DNA of 43,637 nt from Limisphaerales bacterium (lineage in GTDB: Bacteria > Verrucomicrobiota > Verrucomicrobiia > Limisphaerales > UBA1100): positions 1-43,637 of the forward strand of contig JACNJL010000031.1 in assembly GCA_014382585.1 (NCBI GenBank), written 5' to 3'. Numbering within the stretch: the first letter of the stretch is position 1; every line of letters starts with the position of its first letter. Below the pieces are notes generated by a model. The model was not told the DNA's origin. It saw only the letters and a list, made by a program, of their open reading frames with translations, and made no database searches. The position numbers and the translations under genes are program-made. Shown here piece after piece: positions 34,343-42,742 of the stretch.

Positions 34343-34470
34343 AAAATCCCAATAACCAAGAACCAATTCCCAAGGAATACTCAATAACCAAACCCCAAGA
34401 GGATGCCAAATTGGGTCATTGAGATTTGGGCATTCCTTGGAATTTGGTCATTGGGCCTTGGTCATTAGAA
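34343..34470. repeat. Long imperfect inverted repeat of 'CCAATGACCAAG' phrases
   Basis: The left arm (about 34343-34395) reads AATAACCAAGAACCAATTCCCAAGG and onward. The right arm (about 34415-34468) reads TTTGGGCATTCC, CTTGGAATTTGGTCATTGG. The reverse complement of the right arm tracks the left arm over about 45 bases with small gaps. It resembles low-complexity human-sentence-like repeats rather than a terminator. A related CTTGGTCATTGGAA phrase occurs at 33134-33150. Confidence 0.6.
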
Positions 34471-34477
34471 AAAAATT

Positions 34478-35233
34478 TCACTCCACCACCGGCGACCTCC
34501 ACCGAAACTCCGGCATCCGCAGCCCCGCCAGCGACGGATACGCCGCTCCGCCAAACGCGCCGGCCGCCACTTTGTCGAAGATCAAACCGCAATCCCACCA
34601 AAACCCCTCCGCGCGCACGCCGCATTCGCGCAGCAGTTTGCCGTGATCCAGCCAAACCAATAAACACGCCGCGCGAAACATCAGCCGCCACGCGCCGCAC
34701 ACCAACACCCGCGCCCAAAACGGCCAACGCTCATACGCGTGCCGCAAGTAATCCGTCTGAAACGCCAAGTGCCCCTCTTCGTCGTGACAAATCTGCGCCG
34801 CCACTTCGCGCACCACTGTGTCGTCCACCCCATCGCGCAGCGCGCGGAAGTAACGCTTGGCAATCATCTCCGCCACCAGCAGCACCAACACCTCCAGTTT
34901 CAACCCCAGCAAACGCCGAAACCGTTCAAAACACCAATCCGTCCAATGCCAACGCAACCGCGGCGCACGCATCAAATCCAGCACCCGTCCCATCAAACAC
35001 GCGTGTTCCTGTTCCTCTTTGATAAATAAATCCAGAGCGTGCCGGTACTCCACCGCTTCGCCCGAAGCATTGCGCCGGAGAAAAAATCCATCGCCCGATT
35101 CGCCCAATTGAAATCGCTGCATTGACCGCACCAACACCGCCCGCATCGCCGGCGTCACCTGCACACCTTTCTCCCATGGAATCTCCCGCCGCTTCGACGC
35201 ATTCAAATGAAAATACTCCAGCCAATCCAACAT
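34478..35233 (-). CDS. Ferritin-like (diiron-type) protein, tentative
   Basis: The ATG at 35233 overlaps the ispH stop by one base (TGATG). The protein (251 aa) has helical segments with two carboxylate/His clusters of the ferritin-like EExxH type: IKEEQEHACLMGR and QICHDEEGHLAFQ. Glu-rich and Glu-Arg helices between them (LKLEVLVLLVAEMIAKRY) could complete a four-helix bundle. This would fit a diiron oxidase, hydroxylase or metal store. The C-terminal part holds a hydrophobic helix region and ends SPVVE. Fold is likely, function unknown. It is the last gene of the four-gene operon. Confidence 0.55.
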   Translation of the reverse strand: MLDWLEYFHLNASKRREIPWEKGVQVTPAMRAVLVRSMQRFQLGESGDGFFLRRNASGEAVEYRHALDLFIKEEQEHACLMGRVLDLMRAPRLRWHWTDWCFERFRRLLGLKLEVLVLLVAEMIAKRYFRALRDGVDDTVVREVAAQICHDEEGHLAFQTDYLRHAYERWPFWARVLVCGAWRLMFRAACLLVWLDHGKLLRECGVRAEGFWWDCGLIFDKVAAGAFGGAAYPSLAGLRMPEFRWRSPVVE

Positions 35234-36159
35234 CACGCCACCTCCCATTCCCGTGTTGATGAATTATGCGAAAGCTCCCGCACGCGGGCCTCCACCGCAT
35301 CGATGATCTCATCCGGCGTCGACGTCCCCGCCGTGATTCCCAACACACCCGAAACCGGTAACCACTCCGGCCGCACATCGTCCGGCCCCTGCACGTGATG
35401 GACTGCTTTGCAAAATTCACCGCACGTGCGCGCCAATTCCGCCGTGTTATTGCTATTCACGCCGCCGATCACCAAAACCACATCCGATTCGCGCGCCAAT
35501 TCCATCGCCGATTCCTGACGTTGTTTCGTCGGCCGACACACTGTATCCACAAACCGAATCTCCGCCTGCGGAAAACGCGCCTGTAAATAATTCACCAATT
35601 CCCGCACGCGCGCGATAGGCTGCGTCGTCTGCGCCACCACACCAAAACGCGCGCGCGATTCCACCCCATCCACATCTTCTTTGCTCAAAACCACATCGCA
35701 CGCCACCAAATCCTCCGTCAAACCCCTCACCTCCACGTGCCCACGCCGACCGATCACGATGGGATGAAACCCTGTCACCACTAATTCCCGCACTTTTTCG
35801 TGCGCGAAATGCACCAGCGGACACGTCGCATCGCTCACCCGTAAACCCGCCAACCTAGCACGGGCACGAGCGCGGTCCGAGGCGCCGTGGGCGGTAATCA
35901 TTGCCGCCGAAGTCCCAACACGCTCAGGTTCATTTTCAAACCGCACGCCCCGTTCTTCTAAATCATCTAGCACCGTGACGTTATGCACTAACTCGCCCAG
36001 CACCGTGAGTGGTTGTAACGCCGCCTCGCGCCGCGCCAGAGTAATGGCATCCCGTACGCCAAAGCACATTCCCAAATGCTCCGCGCGACGGACGACGAAG
36101 GGTTCCGCCTGAACGGGTTTAAGCCCGTTGGCTTTGTAAGGCAAAGTTTGTGTTGTCAT
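35233..36159 (-). CDS. ispH: 4-hydroxy-3-methylbut-2-enyl diphosphate reductase
   Basis: This enzyme (308 aa) does the last step of the MEP isoprenoid pathway, reducing HMBPP to IPP and DMAPP with a 4Fe-4S cluster held by Cys32 (LGMCFGVRD), Cys113 (SDATCPLV) and Cys208 (DTVCRPTKQRQ). The substrate-site residues HGAS and SNNTAEL are present. No earlier start is plausible: ATG 36159 overlaps the end of the winged-helix regulator gene by 41 bp in another frame, and it overlaps the next gene by 1 bp. It supplies the isoprene units used by the polyprenyl synthase elsewhere in the window. Confidence 0.95.
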   Translation of the reverse strand: MTTQTLPYKANGLKPVQAEPFVVRRAEHLGMCFGVRDAITLARREAALQPLTVLGELVHNVTVLDDLEERGVRFENEPERVGTSAAMITAHGASDRARARARLAGLRVSDATCPLVHFAHEKVRELVVTGFHPIVIGRRGHVEVRGLTEDLVACDVVLSKEDVDGVESRARFGVVAQTTQPIARVRELVNYLQARFPQAEIRFVDTVCRPTKQRQESAMELARESDVVLVIGGVNSNNTAELARTCGEFCKAVHHVQGPDDVRPEWLPVSGVLGITAGTSTPDEIIDAVEARVRELSHNSSTREWEVA

Positions 36160-36517
36160 TTGATTTTTTCCTCCTTGATTTTGAAGCTTTGGCGGGATTG
36201 GATTTTTCCTCTGATTGCTTAGCAGATTTTACAATGCCCTCCAGTAATCCGACATATTCGCAAAACGCCTCGCGGCCGACCGTGGTGAGCCTGCAAGTGG
36301 TAAGCGGGCGTTTGTCCTGAAAACTTTTGGCGACCGCCACATAGCCCGCCTTTTGCAAAGTGCGGATGTGGGTGGTCACATTTCCATCCGTCATTGCCAG
36401 TGCATCGCGCAGTTCCGTGAACGAAAGCTCTGCCGAAGCGGCAAGCATAGACATTATCGCCATGCGGCTTTTCTCGTGGATTACTTTATCCAAAAGTTGG
36501 AAAGTTTCTGGGTTCAC
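36119..36517 (-). CDS. Winged-helix transcriptional regulator (HTH_27-like)
   Basis: A 132-residue regulator that begins at GTG 36517, overlapping the upstream membrane-protein stop by one base (TAGTG). It contains LLDKVIHEKSRMAIMSMLAAS, then SFTELRDALAMTDGNVTTHIRTLQKAGYVAV as the recognition helix and wing, TTCRLTTVGREAF, and a basic C-terminal tail (SKSRRKKS). This matches the winged-helix PF13601-type family, which dimerises on palindromic DNA. The most likely target is the 25-bp palindrome at 37149-37173 before its own operon. Its last 41 bp overlap the start of ispH. Confidence 0.85.
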   Translation of the reverse strand: MNPETFQLLDKVIHEKSRMAIMSMLAASAELSFTELRDALAMTDGNVTTHIRTLQKAGYVAVAKSFQDKRPLTTCRLTTVGREAFCEYVGLLEGIVKSAKQSEEKSNPAKASKSRRKKSNDNTNFALQSQRA

Positions 36518-37146
36518 TATTCGTCTACTTCTTCCATGGGTTCCGGCGTCAGTTTCAAATACAATCCATAAGCCAAATGATTTGCTCCGAATGCCCAACC
36601 CATCACCCAATGGGCGTGCGCTTCATCCAGCCATACCACCTCGCCTAAAGTGTGAAAACATAGGCAAATAGAGCCCAAAACGACAAAAATCCACCCGGCT
36701 AATTTCAACCCGCGTCGCATAAAAAACCCGGATGCGTGTAGAGCGCCGCCGTACAAAACCATCCACAAAGCAATCAGCCGAACACTGTCGCGGCCATTCG
36801 TGTTCAATATTTCCAGCACGCCCAAGCCCAACCCGGCGAGCAACAGCGGCGCCATCACCTGTGCCACGCGGCGCGTGGGAGGCGACCAAAATTCCTCATC
36901 CGCCTGTAATGCCTGCCGTCGCACCAACAATAATGCCGCCAAAACTGTCACTGCCCCAACGCCAAGCCAATAGCCGGCAAACAAATTTTTTCCTGTCCAT
37001 CCCATCGCCTCGGCCAAGCCAGCGGCGGCGATCCCCAACACGCCGACGGCAATGGCGATTGGCGCGAGGGCGCGGCGGTATACGCTGGCCCTTTCCATCA
37101 GGGTGCGAATGGTGTTTAGATTCTCCTCGGCCCACTGTGCGCTCAT
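36517..37146 (-). CDS. Integral membrane protein (about 5-6 helices)
   Basis: The start was chosen at ATG 37146 (209 aa), 2 bp after the palindrome; an open frame upstream would run through the palindrome and is unlikely. It starts with a soluble MSAQWAEENLNTIRTLMERASVYRRA and then has hydrophobic helices: IAVGVLGIAAAGLAEAMGW, LGVGAVTVLAALLLV, VMAPLLLAGLGLGVLEIL, LIALWMVLYGGALHASGFF, and LAGWIFVVLGSICLCFH. I do not recognise the family. It precedes a small DNA-binding regulator in the same transcript, a layout typical of a sensor/transport module with its own repressor. Probably senses or handles a membrane stress. Confidence 0.7.
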   Translation of the reverse strand: MSAQWAEENLNTIRTLMERASVYRRALAPIAIAVGVLGIAAAGLAEAMGWTGKNLFAGYWLGVGAVTVLAALLLVRRQALQADEEFWSPPTRRVAQVMAPLLLAGLGLGVLEILNTNGRDSVRLIALWMVLYGGALHASGFFMRRGLKLAGWIFVVLGSICLCFHTLGEVVWLDEAHAHWVMGWAFGANHLAYGLYLKLTPEPMEEVDE

Positions 37147-37148
37147 CG

Positions 37149-37173
37149 ATTCACTTTGTACTACAAAGTGAAT
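37149..37173. promoter_or_regulatory. Perfect 25-bp palindromic operator
   Basis: ATTCACTTTGTA (37149-37160) and TACAAAGTGAAT (37162-37173) are perfect inverted copies around a single C. It begins 3 bases upstream of the membrane protein's start codon, so a bound dimer would block transcription or translation initiation of the regulator operon. A 17-bp partial copy exists at 36131-36147. Confidence 0.8.
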
Positions 37174-37250
37174 TGCGCAAGCAAGACTTATCCGCAGAGA
37201 GTTTTGGTGGGGCCCCGAGACACCGGCCCGGGCTACAAATGAAACGCGTA

Positions 37251-38492
37251 TTACACCTGGTCGGCGGCGACTTTTTGGAGGATTTCTTCGAGGGTGGTTT
37301 TGCGGTCGACGACCATTTGCAGACCGCCGTCCCAAAGGGTGGTCATTCCGGCGTTGACGGCGATTTCTTGAATTTCAGAAGTGGGTTTCTTTTTCATGAC
37401 CGCCTCGCGGACGTCTGCGTCGCAGGTGAGCAGTTCGGTAATGGAGGAACGTCCGCCGAAGCCGGTATTGCCGCAGGCGGTGCAGCCGGTACCGCGATAA
37501 AAACTGTCGTGCTCAAGGATTTGATTGACGTATTCGCTGCCCTCGTGTTGGCGGAGTTGCTCGATGGCAAAAGCTTCGGGTTGATAGGGGGCGGAACAGT
37601 GAAGGCAGTTTTGGCGGAGCAATCTCACGCCGAGCACGCCAATGATGGTGGAGGCGAGCAGAAAAGGCTCGATATTCATATTGATGAGGCGCGCAAAGGT
37701 TCCGGAGGTGGTACCGGAGTGAATGGTGCTGATCACGAGGTGACCGGTCATACCGGCGTTGATGGCGATATCGGCGGTGTCCTCATCCCGAATCTCACCC
37801 ACCATAATAATTTCGGGGTCCTGCCGCATCAGCGATCGCAGCGCCAAGGGGTACGTGTAGCCCATGCCAACGTTTAGGGAGGATTGATTAACCCAATCGA
37901 GGTTTTGCTCCACTGGATCTTCCACGGAGGACACCGCAACAGCGTTGCCTGCTTTTTCTAGAATATGACCGATGGCAGCATAAATGGCGGTGGTCTTGCC
38001 CGAGCCGGTGGGCCCGGTGAGCAAAATGAGGCCGGTGGGTTTGGAAACGATTTCTTTGAAACGCTCCAGCGTATCATCATCGAACCCGAGTGACTCGATG
38101 TTGAACATCTTGGCGTCAGGATTAAAAATACGACAAACAATTTTCTCACCATACACCGTTGGGAAAATGGAAACGCGCAGCTGCACCCCGTGGAATTCCT
38201 CCGGCGCAGCTTTGCCATCCTGCGGAAGATCCTTTACGTGGCTTTTCATATTTGCCATCACCTTGAACCGGCCACAGATGTTTTCGTGAAAATCGCGGGG
38301 GATGCCCACCACCCATTGCAGCACACCATTTGCGCGTACACGCACCCCGGTCATATCCTCCCAAGGCTCGATGTGGATATCACTCGCGCCGCGATCGAGA
38401 CCGTCCTGAATGATGAGATTAACCAGATGCGGCACATCCACTAACTCATTGGCAGCGACTTGGGCTTCTACGTATTGCTCGGTATGGCTCAT
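37251..38492 (-). CDS. PilB/GspE-family secretion ATPase, short form
   Basis: A hexameric ATPase (413 aa) that powers type IV pilus or type II secretion assembly. It has Walker A GPTGSGKTT (160-168), Asp-box SSVEDPVEQNLDW, Walker B/His-box IIMVGEIRDEDTADIAI and GHLVISTIHS, and the zinc cysteines CLHC and CTAC. It lacks the roughly 150-residue N-terminal MshEN-type domain of full PilB/GspE, starting directly at a helical LVNLIIQDGLDRGASDIHIEPW. The short form may still oligomerise through the core. No other pilus gene is adjacent; it is separated from the membrane-protein operon by 104 bp. Confidence 0.92.
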   Translation of the reverse strand: MSHTEQYVEAQVAANELVDVPHLVNLIIQDGLDRGASDIHIEPWEDMTGVRVRANGVLQWVVGIPRDFHENICGRFKVMANMKSHVKDLPQDGKAAPEEFHGVQLRVSIFPTVYGEKIVCRIFNPDAKMFNIESLGFDDDTLERFKEIVSKPTGLILLTGPTGSGKTTAIYAAIGHILEKAGNAVAVSSVEDPVEQNLDWVNQSSLNVGMGYTYPLALRSLMRQDPEIIMVGEIRDEDTADIAINAGMTGHLVISTIHSGTTSGTFARLINMNIEPFLLASTIIGVLGVRLLRQNCLHCSAPYQPEAFAIEQLRQHEGSEYVNQILEHDSFYRGTGCTACGNTGFGGRSSITELLTCDADVREAVMKKKPTSEIQEIAVNAGMTTLWDGGLQMVVDRKTTLEEILQKVAADQV

Positions 38493-38593
38493 AAACGACG
38501 CCCACGATACGGAACGCCTTGCGCCTCTGTCACTCCCAAACTGGCGGGATTGAATTTACGGTGGAAATGAGATGGGTGTGGATCCCGCAAGCG

Positions 38594-39874
38594 CTAGCGC
38601 AACTTCAGCGCCGTCAGCTTATTTTTTCCATCGCGCAATCCGTCTTTCACATAAAGCACGCCGGCGGAATAGACGGGGAAGGTCCATGAGGGCTGGCTGG
38701 CGTTTTCGATGCGGCTGAGTTGGGTGAATTTTTTGGGGGTGGCGCGCAGCAACGTCACCGTACCGCGCGAGCCGTGGACGAGGAGGGTATCGCCCATTGA
38801 AATCACCGAGGCGTAATCGGTGAAGCCGCGTTCGCTCCATTCGGTTTTGCCGGTTTTGTGGTTGATGCAAACGAACTCTGAGTTGCGTCCGCGCGATGCG
38901 CCGAGGCCGTACAAAAAACCATCCTTCAATACGGGCGTGGTGATGTTAGTACGGGCTTCCCGATTGCGCCAAATTTCCTCAGCAGTTTGGCCGCTACCAC
39001 TATTACGGATGCGGATTTGAAAAGTGCCCAAGGTATGGCTGGCCATGGTGACGGTGTCGCCGTGTAGAATGGGTGTGACGATGTTGCGGGCCGCGCCGGT
39101 TTTTACGGGGACGCTCCAAAGTTTTTTGCCGTCCTTGGCGCGATAACCGATCATGTTGGCGGCGGTGACCATGACGATTTGCTCCACACCGGCAAGCGTG
39201 CCGCGCATAAGGCCGGAGTAGGCTGCATAATCGGTGCCGCTTTTCCAAACGAGGTTACCCGTTTTTTTCTCAAGGCAAACGAGGCTGGCACCGGTGTGGC
39301 TCCCGGCGGGGGCATAAATATAATTGGCATCGGTGACCGGTTGGCCGTTGTTGCCGTGACGGCTGGCGGCGGTACCCTCACTGCCAGGTGCATTGCCGCC
39401 AAACCATTTGGCGCCAAAATCTGTTGCGTAGTTTTTAGCCCATAGCAAATCGCCATTCTTCATCGAAATGCAGGCGAGGGCGCCCGCAGCGCTTTGGCAA
39501 AAAAGGAGATCCCCGTCAATGAGCGGCGCGGTGCGCGGGCCGGGGCCGTACACGTTGGTATATTGCCAGGAATCGGCATACGCAGTTTCCCAAATTTGTT
39601 TGCCGTCGGCGATACGGATGGCGCGGGCGGTTTCCTGCTTACCCTTCGAAGAAGTTTCATGCAGCACGATAAGCACGCCCTTGGCGAGCGCGAGGCCGCC
39701 CTGGCCTTTGCCAATGGGGATTTGCCAAAGCGTGGCGGGCTTGGCAGGGAGTTTGGCGAGGGCGGGTTCGCCGTGGAGAATGCCATCGCGATTCACTCCG
39801 CGCCACTGCGGCCATTCACTGGCGGAATGGGAGACGGCGAAAGTGAGGGAAAGAAAAGCGAACAGAGTTTTCAT
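38594..39874 (-). CDS. PQQ/BamB-like beta-propeller protein
   Basis: This exported protein (426 aa) has a signal peptide MKTLFAFLSLTFAVSHSAS followed by propeller blades. Repeated 'DGKxIWE/DGKxLWS'-type motifs appear: RIADGKQIWETAYAD, SMKNGDLLWAKNYAT, EKKTGNLVWKSGTD, RAKDGKKLWSVPV, INHKTGKTEWSER. These are PQQ-like WD-type repeats. Similar proteins are BamB of the outer-membrane assembly complex or quinoprotein dehydrogenases, but there is no obvious cofactor-binding tryptophan docking motif I can defend. It lies 57 bp downstream of the LptE-like gene, following an outer-membrane gene set, which favours envelope assembly. The enzymatic alternative cannot be excluded. Confidence 0.75.
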   Translation of the reverse strand: MKTLFAFLSLTFAVSHSASEWPQWRGVNRDGILHGEPALAKLPAKPATLWQIPIGKGQGGLALAKGVLIVLHETSSKGKQETARAIRIADGKQIWETAYADSWQYTNVYGPGPRTAPLIDGDLLFCQSAAGALACISMKNGDLLWAKNYATDFGAKWFGGNAPGSEGTAASRHGNNGQPVTDANYIYAPAGSHTGASLVCLEKKTGNLVWKSGTDYAAYSGLMRGTLAGVEQIVMVTAANMIGYRAKDGKKLWSVPVKTGAARNIVTPILHGDTVTMASHTLGTFQIRIRNSGSGQTAEEIWRNREARTNITTPVLKDGFLYGLGASRGRNSEFVCINHKTGKTEWSERGFTDYASVISMGDTLLVHGSRGTVTLLRATPKKFTQLSRIENASQPSWTFPVYSAGVLYVKDGLRDGKNKLTALKLR

Positions 39875-39931
39875 CGGCCCGAGTTTGAGTCATAGGTGAT
39901 GGACGGGCAACCTTTTTTCGGGACTACGTTT

Positions 39932-40480
39932 CTAGGGAGTTTCTGGCTCCGGTTTGGGGTCGGGCCAATTCCCGTCCACGATGTGGAGCACGGCTTGCTC
40001 GGCGAGTTTACCAGCAATAATGGGAACGGCTTGGCGTTGGCCGGCGGTGAGGTCGTCACCGACGCGCACGGTGGAAGAGCTGGTGAGGGTCTCTTTGAAA
40101 ATCTCCTCGCCGGTGGTGCGGTTGATGACGGTAACCTCGGCGGAAAGATCCATCGTATAATCCTGCACGGTGAGCACGTCGCCGGGTTTGTAACTCACGC
40201 CGTTGCGACGGAAGTCAATGAGCTTGCCGCTGATAATGAAGTCCCCTTCAGATTGGGTTTCGAGTGTGTAGGTGCCGTCCTTTTGAAACTCACGTTTCAT
40301 TGCACGATTCACCGCGGTGGCAAGGCGCGGTTCAAAGGTTTCATTTTTGAAGAATTGAATTTGCACCGAATGTGCGCCGGCGGTGAGCCCGTTGGTGGAG
40401 CCGATGTGGTACCCCGCGCAGCCCATGCTAATCCCGGCGGCAACCGCCAGCATACCTGAAAGGATTCTGTTAATTTTCAT
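39932..40480 (-). CDS. LptE-like LPS-assembly lipoprotein
   Basis: A 182-residue lipoprotein (lipobox SMGC, Cys21) with the LptE/RlpB-style start CAGYHIGS, followed by VQIQFFKNETFEPRLATAVNRAMKREF. It then continues with beta strands YTLETQSEGDFIISGKLIDF and DYTMDLSAEVTVINRTTGEEIF. LptE plugs and helps fold the LptD outer-membrane pore for lipopolysaccharide. It begins 2 bp after the BamD-like gene, so they are co-transcribed. I see no lptD nearby. The family match is from recognisable segments, and sequence divergence in this family is large. Confidence 0.7.
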   Translation of the reverse strand: MKINRILSGMLAVAAGISMGCAGYHIGSTNGLTAGAHSVQIQFFKNETFEPRLATAVNRAMKREFQKDGTYTLETQSEGDFIISGKLIDFRRNGVSYKPGDVLTVQDYTMDLSAEVTVINRTTGEEIFKETLTSSSTVRVGDDLTAGQRQAVPIIAGKLAEQAVLHIVDGNWPDPKPEPETP

Positions 40481-40482
40481 AG

Positions 40483-41961
40483 TTATTCTTTGTTCGCTTC
40501 AGCCTCACGCCGGTCGAGCTCGGCTTCGGCGGCCTTGAGGAGGGTATTCGCACGAGCTTTCAAGGCATCGACTGTTTGGTAAACTGCATCGTCCTCATCC
40601 ACCGCTTTCCGCAGCACGGCCTCTTGTAGTCGCAGGTTAAGCTCGATTCGGCGGGACGACCGTTCCACGGAGTTTAACTCGCGATCACTAAGGTTCACCA
40701 ATTGCGTGGGATCTACGTTTTCAATTTCTGCCGCCTTGCCCAGTGCCTCATTCACGCTTTTTTTAGACACTCGAAATAACGATGTGATCGCCTGCTGGTT
40801 GATCCCTTGTGCTTCCTCGTAAATCGGGGTTCCTTTCGCCGCCAACCCCTCAACATTTTCCGCGCGCGCGGAGGTTTCACCAAAATATTTAAAGGCGGCG
40901 ATCCACTTTCCGCGACGTTCATAAAACTCCGCAATCGCCAGCGCGCCTCGAACCCGCTCAAGATGCAGACCATTGATGCGCGTGACCGCTTCTTCGCGTC
41001 GCGGTTTCAACTCGGGGTTGCCCGTGTTCAAGGTGAGGAAATCGCTGAACGCATTGATGGCGCGCTCGGCCATGCTTTGATCGTAAACGCCCTCATTCGC
41101 CTGCACTTCATAAATGGACGCCACGCGAAAACTGGCCTCCGCCACAACGCGATCGATCTCTTTTTGATTAGGCCGGGGCGCATCGCCCGGGCGTTTTTGA
41201 TAGCGGTCGGCCAATAATTGATACGCTGCGGTGGCTTTTTTATACGCTTTTTCATCAGCGAAAAACCCCCAGAACCCCGTCAAAGCCTGTTCGTGTGCCT
41301 GCCCCACCCCGTATTGTGCCGAGGCTGCAAGTTCACCATACGGCGCATTCGTCACCACCTGCTGATAAAGCTTCGCCGTGCGGTTCATCGACGAAAAAAG
41401 CGGCAGATACATTCGTTCCTGATAAGGTATTTTCCAGCGAAACCATTTGCCCCCCAGATATTTACCCGCGATATCGAACATCCGTTGTGCCACCTCCGCG
41501 CGTTTGGCGGCATCGTAGTTGGGGTGCGCATCCAACAACGCCTGATATTCCTGAAACGCATTTTCCTGAAACCCGCGCTTCTCATAAACCTCCGCTACAA
41601 TGCGACGCGCTTCCGGGGCAAGATCTGCGCCAGGTTGATGAACATGCAGCCAGCGCGCGGCAAACAACGCCTTGGTATTATCCCCCGCGACGAATGCCTC
41701 TTGAGCCAACGCGAACAACTCCTCGGCCGTCATCGTAAACAACTCAGCCTTCACGCCGGGCGGCAAATATTTCCAGCCTACACCATCAAAATACTTGAAC
41801 CCGTGCCCCGGTGACGCCGTGTTGCGCATCCGTTCAAGCGGGTTGCGGCTCGGCGGGTTCACCGCACGTCCCCCCGATTTTTCATCTTTGGCCGAGATGC
41901 AGCCCGAAAACATCGAGCCCAACGCGCTCAGTGCAAATAGCAAAAGGAATCCCCTCGTCAT
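40483..41961 (-). CDS. BamD-like TPR lipoprotein
   Basis: A 492-residue lipoprotein (lipobox MFSGC, Cys21). The N-terminal half has TPR-like helices in BamD/ComL style: AEELFALAQEAFVAGDNTKALFAARWLHVH, AEVYEKRGFQENAFQEYQALLDAHP, and a later KKATAAYQLLADRY. It is about twice the size of E. coli BamD (245 aa); the second half has further TPR-like and coiled-coil helices (AEANKE end, RANTLLKAAEAELDRREAEA). BamD is the essential lipoprotein of the beta-barrel assembly machine. The position directly before an LptE-like gene supports an outer-membrane role. A general TPR lipoprotein is the alternative. Confidence 0.7.
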   Translation of the reverse strand: MTRGFLLLFALSALGSMFSGCISAKDEKSGGRAVNPPSRNPLERMRNTASPGHGFKYFDGVGWKYLPPGVKAELFTMTAEELFALAQEAFVAGDNTKALFAARWLHVHQPGADLAPEARRIVAEVYEKRGFQENAFQEYQALLDAHPNYDAAKRAEVAQRMFDIAGKYLGGKWFRWKIPYQERMYLPLFSSMNRTAKLYQQVVTNAPYGELAASAQYGVGQAHEQALTGFWGFFADEKAYKKATAAYQLLADRYQKRPGDAPRPNQKEIDRVVAEASFRVASIYEVQANEGVYDQSMAERAINAFSDFLTLNTGNPELKPRREEAVTRINGLHLERVRGALAIAEFYERRGKWIAAFKYFGETSARAENVEGLAAKGTPIYEEAQGINQQAITSLFRVSKKSVNEALGKAAEIENVDPTQLVNLSDRELNSVERSSRRIELNLRLQEAVLRKAVDEDDAVYQTVDALKARANTLLKAAEAELDRREAEANKE

Positions 41962-42067
41962 GTAGCCACGCTAACGGCCCGCCCGCGGAACGTCAAGCCG
42001 GAGCCTTTCACGGGTTGTTCACGGACGCATTGACTTGGCAACCTCCATGATGGGACAGTCCGCGCCT

Positions 42068-42742
42068 ATGATTCGGCTCGTGCTATTTGATATCGACGGC
42101 ACCCTCATCCTCACCGGCGGTGCCGGTATGAAGGCCTTTGCGCAGGCATTTGCCGATGAATTTGATTTACCCCACGCCACCGAATCCATGGAATTCGCCG
42201 GGCGCACCGATCGAGGCCTCGCCTACGAAGTCTTTCGAGCCAACAACATCGCCACCACCGAAACCAATTACCAGCGCTTCACTCAAGCCTACACCCAACG
42301 GCTCGCCAAACATTTGCCCGCCGACAAAACCCAACCCCTCCCCGGCGTTGTGGAATTGCTCGATGCAATCGAGGCCATGTCCATCCCGCCCGTGCTGGGC
42401 CTGCTCACCGGCAACCTCCCATTAGGCGCAGAACTCAAACTCACCCACTACCACCTTTGGCATCGCTTTCAATTTGGGGCCTTTGGCGACACCACCGAAA
42501 ACCGAAATGACATCGCCCAAGCTGCACTTGAAAATGCTCGTGAACAATTCCCCAATCTCAACCCGTCGGAAATCCTCATCATCGGAGACACCCCCGCCGA
42601 CATTGAATGCGCCCAATCCATCGACGCCAGCGTACTCGCCGTTGCCACCGGCAATTTCACTGAAGCCCAACTCGCCAAACACCACCCCACCCACCTCGCC
42701 CCCAACCTTAAAGACGTCACTCTTGACATGTTAAACGCATAA
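42068..42742 (+). CDS. HAD-superfamily phosphatase (phosphoglycolate-phosphatase-like)
   Basis: This cytosolic enzyme (224 aa; ATG 42068, with 42047 or 42050 as weaker alternatives) has motif I IRLVLFDIDGTL (nucleophile Asp8, Asp10), motif II VLGLLTGNLP, and motif IV ILIIGDTPADIECAQ. The cap domain between motifs I and II is helical (FAQAFADEFDLPHATES, YTQRLAKHLPADK), as in subfamily IA. It probably dephosphorylates a small sugar or glycolate phosphate. The neighbours are the divergent BamD-like gene and the convergent TIG-domain gene. Confidence 0.88.
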   Translation: MIRLVLFDIDGTLILTGGAGMKAFAQAFADEFDLPHATESMEFAGRTDRGLAYEVFRANNIATTETNYQRFTQAYTQRLAKHLPADKTQPLPGVVELLDAIEAMSIPPVLGLLTGNLPLGAELKLTHYHLWHRFQFGAFGDTTENRNDIAQAALENAREQFPNLNPSEILIIGDTPADIECAQSIDASVLAVATGNFTEAQLAKHHPTHLAPNLKDVTLDMLNA

